Below, in pieces: positions 1-10,600 of a DNA stretch of 64,000 nucleotides. The number at the start of each line of letters is the position of its first letter. Position 1 is the first letter of the stretch. The position numbers and the translations under genes are program-made. Origin of the DNA: Acanthaster planci (lineage: Eukaryota > Echinodermata > Asteroidea > Valvatida > Acanthasteridae). Under the pieces are notes generated by a model, which saw only the letters and a program-made list of their open reading frames with translations, had not been told where the DNA came from and made no database searches. The DNA lies in the NCBI RefSeq assembly GCF_001949145.1, contig NW_019091486.1:242716-306715 (forward strand), written 5' to 3'.

Positions 1-591
1 AATATACACCGCACTCATGCCCCCAGTCTGTAAACTGGATGGGTGCTTACATTTGGGTATCAGTCATAACAGAGAGCCTTTTTAAAGAGAGGCATTCAAA
101 TACGTACCTGCAATCTCAGTAATGGCTTCTTATTCTAGTCATAAAAACTATGTGGGTGATTCCAGAAGTTAGGGGGCCATTTTTTTTTCCAATTTCCCTG
201 TCACATCTGACATATAATTTTGCGTAAAGTTCAAAACACATGTTCTAATTTGCAAGAGTGGTGAATTAATTCAAATTACCCGCCAAACAATTAGTAATAG
301 TTTGAAAATCGATGCCGGTGATATTTCCATGTCAAATGACAAAGGTCAGATGTAACAGGGACACAAAAATGTCACACTATCACCAGGCAGCACATGTACA
401 TGGCTGCCATCTTTGTGTGCTCACTGTACTTTCACCGAGTAAGAACTCAGGTTTTGATTGCACATAGAAATGCCGCCATGCACACATTCCATTACCAGAA
501 ATACTAGCAAAGGGCACGCGACGCCGGAGTCAAGCATGGTCATGAGAGACGATGCAATCGCCCTCCAACTCTTCGTTCCACAACGACCTAC
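1..591. other. Left edge: CHEK1 intron 3 (partial)
   Basis: No exon, RNA gene or repeat could be supported here. The next CHEK1 exon, carrying HRDIKPEN, is absent, so the intron extends past the window edge. Confidence 0.6.
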
Positions 592-715
592 CGATTCTGT
601 CGAACAGCTCTCCTCCGCTCATGTACTCGAGGAAGAGATACTGGATGCTGCCTTCCTTGCGCTGGCCGTAGAAACGGACGATGTGATCGTCGTTCATCAT
701 CCTGTGGACGCACAC
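592..715 (-). CDS. CHEK1: CHEK1 coding exon 3
   Basis: Acceptor TTCTGCAG precedes 715 and donor GTAGGT lies at 586-591. It begins [20 protein letters not shown], matching the Chk1 segment that carries the aC-helix end, the b4-b5 strands and the hinge. It ends in SGGELFDRI plus one base. The next exon would encode the helix before HRDIKPEN, and no such exon is seen in 1-591. Confidence 0.93.
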
Positions 716-2687
716 CTGCAGAAGGGCAAAGGTCACGGGCAGGCCAGGCGTTTAACAGAGGCACTGGAAGCAGTACTGCCCAGCTTTGCCTTATATAACG
801 CTCATTGAAATGTTCCCTTAGAAAAGTTGATCTTTCTCTCAGGTGCCCTTTGCGGACGAGAAGTTGCCTTTTCCCTTCAGGAACGAAGTCCCTGCCCTAG
901 CCAAGGGTCCATGATTAATCTAAAGATAACTGTGGCTGTTTGGAGGAAGACTATGGTTACTGCTTCGCACCATCTCGGTGCACAACTCTCGCCATGAATA
1001 TTTGTCCACACCTTTTGGTAGTGGCTGAAAGCAAAGTTAGCAACTGGGGCTACTCCCAAGGAGAGCGTGCTCCTGTTAGCCACAGCCACAATTTCAGCCA
1101 AGCCTCGGAGCTAATGATTACTATTACAGAAAAAAGGCCTCTGGAAAAGAGTTTTGTATCCGGCCAGCATGATTATCAACATGCGCCAACAAGTTTTTAA
1201 CATATGACATAGAGCCAACTTTTCCACCAATAATTTCTGTCGATTGAAAGCTGAATGGACTTGTCTTCACTGAAGATACAAGGATGATCGGCAATGGAAG
1301 CTGTTTAGTGGGGAGGAACTCTTCCCAATAGCAATCAGTATTTTTTTTTGGGGGGGGAAAATTCTCCCGCATCTGGGGTAATGCTAAAACGAAACTCTGG
1401 CTCCAAAGAAGTACGTATCATCAAAATTGAACCACAAAATACTTTTTTTGGGGGGAGGGTGTGAGCATTTGTTTTCAGGAGGTGAAGGGGTTGGGTTGGG
1501 GTAGAGGTCAACTTACCTCTTTCCGGACATTTTCTAAAGCCCCTTTGGCTTTATCTAGAATGAGTATCTTCACAGCAACGGCCTCCTGAGTGCTACGGTT
1601 GACAGCAAGCTTCACCCTGGTAAGGCCAGACATGAGATGTCTAATGTTCAGCTGCTCTGAAGTCTGGTTCCCTATACCTCAATCAATACTCTGAGTATTA
1701 ACTACTATGGCACAGTAGCAGATCTGAGACACGACAATGTCCTGTTTATATTTCTTGTGCACTTTCTGGGTCCATAGGAGACAAAGCGCGCTGCCTCATT
1801 ACACCAACATCAACAGGTCTGTTGGCCTCAGCTATGTTTAAAGGGCCATCATGGTCATTGAATTCACTTGTAAATTTCAATTTTTATTTGTCTTTACCTG
1901 AAAAAAGGACACAACAAACACTCAACCAAGAAATTGCATGCATATTTGACTACGCTGATGAGGTATCCCAATTGTGAATTACGGCATTTAAATCCTTGTC
2001 GACGTTGGATGTGATTGATCAATCAGCGTGATCGGTGAATCTTTGCATCATCTCAAGCTATGCTTAGCTCATCCGCCAATTCACCCCCCCATAAGCCTTT
2101 TGCGAGTTAACTTTGCCCTATATCAAGCACACCGAGTTCTCCAAATTCATGTGAACATAACTAGTTGAATTCTCCATACTAAAACCACTGTTGCTATACC
2201 TTGTGATTCGGGGCAAGCTGTTGCTTAGTTTGACGCCTTGCAACAATACACTGTTCTCAATGGATAAAAAGGACATCAGGAACCAGTCCATTCCAGAGAT
2301 GGTGGTCGCTATGCAAAAGCTTGCCCCGAATCACGAGGTATAGCAACAGTGCCTTTAGTCTGGGGAATTCAAATTGTTATGTTTATGTGCAATCTGTTAA
2401 CTTAGTGTACCAGATTTTAATCAAATTTAACTTGCAAATGGCTAATTAACTTTTCTCTCTGATTTGCTGTTGTGAAAGACTTTTTTGGAATTGGGGTGGA
2501 TGGAGGCGAAGATTTCATGCTGATAGTACAGTGTGATCACGCAGTTGACTGATCACACCCCACCTCAACATGAAGTATCCCGAGTCCAGTGGGTCTAAAC
2601 ATGGGAAAAGCAAGGGACTCACTCTCCATAGGCGCCTTCGCCGAGTGTCTGCACAAAGTCCCAACCTTCAACAAACGGAGTCACCAT
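592..2687 (-). CDS. CHEK1: CHEK1 checkpoint kinase, N-terminal part (three coding exons; gene continues off the left edge)
   Basis: Chk1 is a nuclear serine/threonine kinase activated by ATR that delays the cell cycle when DNA is damaged or replication stalls. Three exons, 2623-2687, 1517-1616 and 592-715, join in frame. The protein starts [20 protein letters not shown], very close to vertebrate Chk1 ([17 protein letters not shown]). The glycine loop GEGAYGE, the ATP-binding lysine in VAVKI and the segment [19 protein letters not shown] followed by SGGELFDRI are all visible. The start ATG at 2687 has A at -3 and G at +4, a strong initiation context. About 96 residues are encoded here; the family is usually about 470-480 aa, so the catalytic loop, DFG motif and C-terminal regulatory domain lie to the left. 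Identity is secure because both the kinase core and the Chk1-specific N-terminus match. Confidence 0.95.
1517..1616 (-). CDS. CHEK1: CHEK1 coding exon 2
   Basis: Acceptor ACCAG at 1617-1620 and donor GTAAGT at 1511-1516. It completes GEV and continues [19 protein letters not shown], including the ATP-anchoring lysine, and ends in phase 0 after VRKE. The usual Chk1 sequence here is VQLAVNR...AVAVKI. Confidence 0.93.
2148..2392. mobile_element. Non-autonomous DNA element with long terminal inverted repeats (MITE-like)
   Basis: The left arm (about 2148-2220) and right arm (about 2318-2392) are inverted copies over roughly 70 bases. Their innermost 33 bases, around CTATACC.TGTGATTCGGGG, differ at one position. 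The core of about 100 bases has no ORF. The element lies in CHEK1 intron 1. The superfamily is unknown and no clear target duplication was found. Confidence 0.65.
2623..2687 (-). CDS. CHEK1: CHEK1 coding exon 1
   Basis: It runs from the ATG to GA|GTGAGT (donor at 2617-2622). It encodes the Chk1 N-terminus and most of the glycine loop; two bases of the last Glu codon carry over. A TTTCAAG just upstream of the ATG could be the acceptor of a 5'UTR intron, but this is unproved. Confidence 0.93.
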
Positions 2688-2739
2688 AGTTGACTTGAAA
2701 TATTTATCTGGATAAAAAGGACATCTATGAGATATGACA

Positions 2740-2801
2740 ATAACTACATGTAGCAATCAACTTATGAAGCATAACTACACGTAGCAATCAACTTATGAAG
2801 C
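2740..2801. repeat. 31-bp tandem duplication
   Basis: Two adjacent copies of a 31-base unit starting ATAACTACA(T/C)GTAGCAATC differ at one base. It sits about 50 bases upstream of the CHEK1 start codon, so it may fall in the 5'UTR or promoter. Confidence 0.85.
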
Positions 2802-3800
2802 ATATATGTACAAGCTGGGTGCAATCAGTCTAAATCTGTGCAATTTCTCGATCTTTGCACAATCTGTTGATCTTACTGCATGACTTTCCGATAATTCTCT
2901 CCCCAGCCAATTGCCTTTTCTAAGTTGGAGCTTTTATGGAACCTGGAGGATTGGCTGAAAGCGCAATGCTCGAGCACGATCATGCTTATCGACTTATTAC
3001 AACCACCACACATCTGATATTACTTGCAGTCGTGGGTCTTCCAAACTGATGCTAACATGCCTAAGCTACTACTGAGAGGTTGAGAGAGTGGTACAATCAA
3101 GTCCTAGCATATCTAGCATGCTTTGACAGCTACACGTATGTAGCAGTAGAAGCCGTCCATGACTGTACATGTATTGTCGCCAGGACCCTCATTTCACCAC
3201 CTATTATCAAGTCTGATTGGTCTCCACAGTAAGGGACCTTTCAACTATACGGTTACGGACGTTAGGCTAACCATATGTGTGTAGGCCCACTCTCAGCATG
3301 CTCAGTCCATGCCTACTAACTGTGCCTACTTGTAACAATGACAATTACAGATTGAAGCTCAATTGAAGAATACCCAGCTAGCCCGCATGATCAACCTCAG
3401 CCAGGTAGGCCTACAAGTCAGAGTGACACACTCTTCTCAAGGGATTTTCACCTTGCCATGCAATGTTCAGATGTACCATGTGTACCCACGTAACCAGTCA
3501 TTCCAGGGGTCGTTTTTAGAGTGGTGGGGTATTCTGCAATTAGGCCTACTCCCAGATGGAATAATAGCATTTTTTAGTTCGATGACTGATCTGCCAATAC
3601 ACACACTAATAAAAAGCATACAGGCCTAGGCCTATCCATCACCCATCAGGCATGTCATCCATCAGACATGTCAGATTTTAGCCTTCTTGGCCAGTCGTCA
3701 TGGTCGGTCACCAGTCATGCCAGTGTGAAAAGTAACCGGGAATTTCGTGTCAGAATAAAAATGGTCAATCGCAATTTGGCACAACAAATAACCTCTTAAC

Positions 3801-3999
3801 TGAAAATATGCAAAAGGTTTGTTTCACAATAGTTTGGCCCTAGAACTAGTTTAGATTTGTTGAACTTACATTGCTTTTAAAACTCATAGTAAATCACACG
3901 TGAGAATATGCAAAAGGTTTGTTTCACAATAGTTTGGCCCTAGAACTAGTTTAGATTTGTTGAACTTACTTTGCTTTTAAAACTCATAGTAAATCACTC
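3801..3999. repeat. 100-bp tandem duplication
   Basis: Two head-to-tail copies with a period of exactly 100 bases (AATATGCAAAAGGTTTG near 3805 and 3905) are almost identical, differing at only a few positions, mostly near the junction. The near-identity suggests a recent event. Confidence 0.9.
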
Positions 4000-4663
4000 G
4001 TAATCGCACGATGTAAATGGTAAGAACAGCGAAAAACCCGCGATGCATGTGGCATGCTTTTTGGACTACTACATTAATATTTAGGGGATAAAAGTATGTG
4101 CAAATAAAACATCAACACTCCTAAAACCCACTACTTTGTTAAAAACGCCGTTCATTATAATGAATTTTAAGTCCATTTATATGGTAAGAAATAACAACAA
4201 ATCACCTTTTTATTAAAATGTAACTAAGCAATATACCATTTTCTGCTTTGCATTACCCTTTCCTTTAATTAATAGGATGGTCCTAGGGAGTCGGATGCCC
4301 GTCATACACTCACGTCAGTCCACGTGCGTAACGAGTTTTTGCATCTAAAAGCAGTCTGGGGCAAAGACCTGCGAAGGACGTTGTGATAGGGCGCCATCTA
4401 TTTTTTGCTATAAGGTTTTTTAGTACAGTGTACATGTATTCTTTGGAGACAACCGGCGGATTTTTATTTGTCCCTGCGCAAACTGTTTGAACGCGCCACA
4501 ATCTATTTATTCTGTTTGCCTTCATCAAAAAATGGATCGCACTATTAATTGTACACTGATAGTGACTAATAGGACGATGGAAAGCGCTTGGAAGATCGAT
4601 TTGGTTCTGAATTTATTTATTTTTTTTGGGGGGGCAGGGTTTTTGGAAAGGTTATACCTAGTG

Positions 4664-4829
4664 TTTCCCCTTTGATCTTTGTTTCTCAGAGACGCCAGTC
4701 TACGTCTGAATTTCATTCTGTTTTTCCCCCTTTTAAGAGCTACATATTTCCCCTTTGATCTTTGTTTCTCAGAGACGCCAGTCTACGTCTGAATTTCATT
4801 ATGTTTTTCCCCCTTTTAAGAGCTACATA
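4664..4829. repeat. 83-bp tandem duplication
   Basis: Two adjacent copies of an 83-base unit beginning TTTCCCCTTTGATCTTTG, at 4664 and 4747, differ at one position that I could see. No coding content is apparent. Confidence 0.9.
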
Positions 4830-7543
4830 TCCTGGGGCAATCTTTTGCAATGAAAATAATAAAGAAACAAACAAAAAAACAGGAGTGGTACAGTATCGAA
4901 TTAGAAACCAGCATATTGCGAAAAACTGTCGTTTTCCCGTTGGCAACTATTTTCTTTATTAATAATTAAGGTTAAATTTCAAAGCTGGTCTATGCATGAA
5001 GATGCTAGTGAGACAATCGATCTGAGAATCTTATACAGTGGTTTAACCAGTGGTTAGCCTTAGGGGGCTAAAATTTTCCAAAAAGGCACCACAAGCAAAG
5101 TAAGCTGCAGCTGCCTCACAGCGGGGACATGACCACAATATTTCCAATGAATGCTGGTACCCTGGGAGCACGAGCATTCAGGTGTCCCCTTGCCCGCCCC
5201 TCCCGCAGTTACGCCACTGATTTTTATCCATCAATCGTTACACCATCCCCGCTTGCATTCGTACTTAATCTACTTCACGGTCTAATTTAGCATCATAAAC
5301 CAAAATTATTGACTTTTCAAGATTTGTTCTCGTTCAACCCCTCTCTTACAGCTACTGGGAGTGAACTTCCGTTTACATCGTCAAAGTTCCAATACTTTAT
5401 GAGACTCAAATGATCAATATCAAAACAATCCAAGTAGACGAGGAATCGAGCAGAACTCAGTTGTGGATGCGAGCTGTGACACACTTGATGAATGGATGAA
5501 CACTTAAATACACAAAACAACCAAATTCCGTGGCAATTAATTTCGGCTGAGTGCTTTCACACTAATGTTTCCGAACAATGTTGGAATGACCTGTGCCTCA
5601 TCATTTAGGGGAAAAGTTTTAATTTAAATTGTGCTCTCTGTTTGTAACCCAGACATAATTGTTATTCACTATCAAAAAGAAATCTCCGTTTTAAAAAATA
5701 CAACGGAAATAAAATCTATCAGCTTCTCCTAAAAGCTTGTTAAGTGTTCAGTTAGGCTTGTTATAATAATCTTATTGAAATCACTAACGTCCTATAAAAT
5801 GTAACTACCAAACTTGTACATAGAATTTTGTATAAAAGATTTCAAATTAAACTGAAACGTATAGACACTAGCGCTATAAGTTATTGTTCTAATATTTCGA
5901 CTGCTAAGTAATACGCTTTCATAGTTTGTAAAAATGAAAGTCACTGTGTCAAGATTAAACCCACAATCAAAGCAAAGCGCATAATTAATTAATAAGGGAA
6001 TAAGTCGCGAAGAACAAAAATTATCTTCAAAAAGTACTTTCCAAGACCTTAAAAACACGTACATGTACAAAATATATTCTTTCTTATAAGCCTGTAATAT
6101 TTCAACTTTACAAAAAAATAAAGTAATTCATAAAAACGGTTTAAGATTTCATAAATGTACCACCGAATGAGTTGAAGTCTTTCTGCCCCCTCAGTATCCA
6201 CAGGCACGTAACAAGCAGATTATAAGCGTAAAATGCAAAGCAATGCATAATTATATAATAGTATTATTAGATTATTCGGAGCGGTATTCACGTGGCACTG
6301 ATTAGACAAGCAACGTGACGTTTCACAAAGCTTTCGTTGGTTCATAAACACAAAGACAAAAACTGACTGCACGATATAGTCAAACCTATCACCAACCGTG
6401 TCCATAACCGTTTCTCGTGTCAATAATGTGGGTTACACGGGAGAGATGCTAACCAGAAAGCTGTGCACTGGCTTAATGCTTCCTGTGAAGTCCAGTGGAA
6501 GGATGATGACCCCTTGTATCCTCATCACCAAAGGCTGTTGACAGCCACTGCCTTTGGATTCGCAATGAACGCAAACCAGTCCTCCAAGCCAGCGGCTGAA
6601 CATTAAAACTATGAAAAACTAAATTAAAGTAAGCCAGGGTTTACAGCCAAAGACTCACAAACTGTATACTTAAAACCCAAACTAGGCTCATGTGTTGGAA
6701 CTTAGGTTGTAGCTTAATAGGTATATCACATAAAGTACCAGATAAAGCTCTAATCGAAAAGCTGACTGGTTTCCGGCATGATACGAGGGAATAATACAAG
6801 GAGTTTCGTTCAACTTTTACTTTGGCATTTCAGAATTTCTGTGTGTTTTTTTTAAGGTACCTATATGGAAAGACGCTGCGGTGCGATAGTAGCAATGATA
6901 ATGGTCTTTAAGAGCTGACTTTTCATAATCGTAAGTACAAAAAGCCTTCAGAGTGTAAAAGCATTCTATAGTGGTGGTGGGGAATCACATTATGAAGTAA
7001 AAATTCACTTCAATGTTGCTCTGACATGAAGTTCCATTGGTCTGTGCCCGGAATATCAAGCCCAAGAAAACGGTTGCTCTCCTATGGACTAGCGCGTCCT
7101 GGACAATATAAATTAATCAATGCTGTGGAATATAATGCACACAAATGGAAAACAAATCCTAACATTCTGCACCAAGGTTTACTTCCTAACGAGGCCAAAT
7201 TATAAAAAAGTAAAATTCCATTTTTTTTTTACTTTCCGCTGATCCCTGTATAGGCCTACTTTGATTGGTACTTGCTTTGATAGCTTTTGTCATCTAACAA
7301 ACCGGCCTATACGTCTTTTTCCCTGTGATTAAAAACAATTCCCACTTCTGCACAGGGGTTTTATACGGGCTGCTAGTTACAAAATTCTGCTTAGCGTGTT
7401 CAACACTGCTCAGACAAAACATATCGCCAGTACAAAGTCATTCCTGTATTCTGTACTAAATACATGACCAGGCGTTCGGCGATTTCTGCTTAGCATAAAA
7501 ATATACCAAACGCTTTTCCCCCAACGTTTTAGTAGCCCCCCTT

Positions 7544-7549
7544 TTTATT
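7544..7549 (-). terminator. Possible polyadenylation signal AATAAA for gene A
   Basis: AATAAA on the minus strand lies only 12 bases after the gene A stop codon. Use of it would give a 3'UTR of about 30-40 bases, unusually short, so a more distal site is at least as likely. Confidence 0.3.
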
Positions 7550-7561
7550 TGGCCTGGGTAT

Positions 7562-7654
7562 TCAAAAGTCATCGGCTGTGTTCACGCTCTTCGTTTGGTT
7601 AGGCTCTAGGTACAGGTAATCGTCTCTATTGAGGTCTGCCATGACCAGGTATCC
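7562..7654 (-). CDS. Gene A exon 21: C-terminal tail and stop
   Basis: Acceptor TTGTAG precedes 7654. It encodes [20 protein letters not shown] and ten further residues, then TGA at 7562-7564. It contains YLVM (YxxM type) and YLYLEP; the gene B tail has YLEM and YVYLEP at the same places. Confidence 0.9.
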   Translation of the reverse strand, partial: GYLVMADLNRDDYLYLEPNQTKSVNTADDF

Positions 7655-10600
7655 CTACAAAAACAAGAGAGAAAGGAGTGGAGATATTAGTAATTAACGT
7701 CAAGGAATTCCACATAAAAATATTGAAAGGCCTCATGTCGATATCGTGTTAATTACACAGCTGCTTACTGCACACATTTTGTTTTCAGTGAAGGCATCCT
7801 TCGTGTACATGTATCTAGTCCGTCTAAGGTCCTATTTACCTAGTCAAGATGCATTGCAGAATTCATAACAATCATACCTATTTTAGCGCAACTACACTGC
7901 AACAACTTCATGCAGTGATAAGAAACTGTTCCATTCCAACAGGCGAAGCAAAGCAGAATGGATGCTTCACCGCTCATAAATATTCTTTCCGATGCACACA
8001 AAAATGTGACGCATCCTTTATTTGTTTGTATACAAAGCCAGGAAAAATTTAAAAAACAAAAAATCCTGTGACGTGATCACGACGAATGCGTACAACTTCT
8101 TTTTCTTTGGTGCAACCCTGCAGGGAGTTGGGTTGAATACTTCAGTGATACTTTATCAATAACCGATTAGATGACAGGTATATATTCAGATGACGGGGAT
8201 ATACCCAGGCTTTGTTGAGTAATTCAATTCCGAGAAATCAGACTTATCAATTATTCATTTGCCGTTTCATTCCCTTCTTTTCAGACTTAAAATCGTTGAA
8301 TTCCATTATGCTCCTTTGAAATCGCCGGCAGTCATCTGCATGATCACCTTGTTGGAGAATTGAATTTAGCCGAGAAACAAACCTACATGACAATTTTGTC
8401 AGTTGTTTTCCATTTGTTATTGCAACCAATGAATTCTCGGCTGGCGTGATTTGCGTGGAATCCATTTCTATGCAATACAGATTGCAAGAGCTGTGATATC
8501 TAGAGATCATTGAATGTCAAAACAAAAAAGTTTGTTCCACTTACACTAGCGTCCGCCAACATGTTGTCCAGTAGTTTACGTATTTCAGTAAATGTTGGCC
8601 TATCCTCTGGCTTGTCGTTCCAGCATTGTTTCAACATGTCGTAACTATTGAGGGAACAGGAAAGCGCTTTAATGAAGTAGGTCCGTAAAGACATGCAACC
8701 ATGGAGAATTATTTCTCCATGATGCAACATACAACTTTAATCAACAGAATTAGCCCCAGGCTGTGTTACACGTACATGGATGGCATGTTAGAAATAACAC
8801 AGGCGCGCGAAGCTGACAACTACAGCGCCTTCAGACGTCTTTGACGTGTGCGTCATACGTGTTTGAGCCCTTATCACTTGATACGGAGCGGCTGTGATTA
8901 CATGACTAGTGCGTAGGCCGATTACTAAAATGAATTCGACAAAGCCTTGACAAACGTTCATGAAATATAAGAACGTGCACCCACTCCACGTTGTAAAAAT
9001 TTGTTCTCGATCACGGGACAAGGATATTGAAACGGCTAGGTTAACGGTGTCAGAAGTGGGATTTGATTATTTTGACGGAAAAAATGCACACCGGTAGAAT
9101 TTCTCTAAAGAGTTTGTGCTTCTACATTGGGCTGTCCTGTGAAAGGTCCAACCTTTTCGATGGAAGTTAACCACACATTCAAAAAGGAGACCCCACAACG
9201 ACCCGTACACAAACTAAGCAGCCTCGCTTGGGAGAGGATTCTACTCAGACTTCATTTTTTGTTCACATAAAGGCACAGTTTAAGTACAATCAGTGAAGAG
9301 GACGCAGTCAATCCTTGCACATGTCAAAATCAACAAAGTTGACTATGGAACATCGCAGATAGCCGTTAATACCCCTAAACCGACATCTTCCCATCCTCGA
9401 CAAATCCCAAAGTGTGTAGATTACAAGATATCAAGTCGAAAATCAGTATAGCCTGGTTGAAAAGAGATTTTTCTTTCTTCAGGGATGCCCAAAGACAGCT
9501 CAAGAAGATCAATAGGGAAAAGAGGACGCTGAAATACTCCTGATATGAAAACAGATAGACAACATGGCCCAGAAAAAAGCCCAGTGGAGGTCACTTCTGG
9601 ATGAGCTAGTCCCTTTCAGGAGGCAGCAGGGTTTAAGCTAGGGCATCTCGACTTACATTTCGTCACTGCAACTCTCGGGCTTGGGTAGCCTGTAGCCGGT
9701 GGTGATTTTGTCAATGACCTGCTTGGATGACATACCCGGGTAGGGATGTGAACCTGATTGGAGCAACAAAAGCAATATGGTTATCATGTAAATCTTCATC
9801 TCACTACACTTCATCTCGATACGAAATCCATTTACATTTTTAAGTCGTTTGCACTAGGCTTCGTTCAATTAAATACAAGAAGGTTCGCCAGCTGATTGGT
9901 AATATCTAGCCCTTTAATATCTAGCCACTGTAAAAACGAAAAATCTTTCCTCAAGTGAGTACCCAATGTCTTACTCTTTGAAAGAGGAGTTGAATGCTAG
10001 TTGACGGTGAGACAGTATAGTTCTTGATTGCATTTTAGTTTTGATCTAAAATCCGCTCTTGGATTAAATTATGTCCGTTCGTAGTATACTGTCTCCCAGT
10101 AAAAGTCCATTTTACGCAGGGGTATAATTTCATTCGCTACGTCACAAGCACCTTTTTCTGCCAACAGTAATTGAGAAAACCGTGGCTAGCCGTATGTAGA
10201 AAACGAAGAGAATAAGTTGTGCAGTGCTTAAAAATTTTTAAACAAATATTAAAGTACTAATTATTAAAGTACTAAATATATTTGCTAAATGGAGATGCCT
10301 CCCAATTTAACATCGGCAATGTAAAGTGTGCATTTTGAGTGACATATTGTTGGCAACCGAGACTGATCTTTCTGCAAACTTTGGCCGTCCATTAAAAAAG
10401 ATTTCTATCAAAGTTTGTAAATAAAAGAAAATTCTCTAGACAAGTACAGTGTCATTACTGCAGTGGCACCGGACTCATGCGCATGCGTTTTGTACAGTAC
10501 GTTGGGACACCATAATGAAGGAAGAGGCATGTATAATGGACATACCACACGCATGCAAGGGTGGAGCTATTTTCCTGTCACTGAATTATTAATTACTGGT

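Larger units (their letters stand above)
2688..7561. other. Intergenic region between CHEK1 and receptor kinase gene A
   Basis: This spacer separates the CHEK1 start from the gene A stop. It holds three short tandem duplications and AT-rich sequence. The CHEK1 promoter and any 5'UTR exon, and the gene A 3'UTR, should lie here. Open frames are short, overlap on both strands and show no recognisable domain. Confidence 0.6.
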
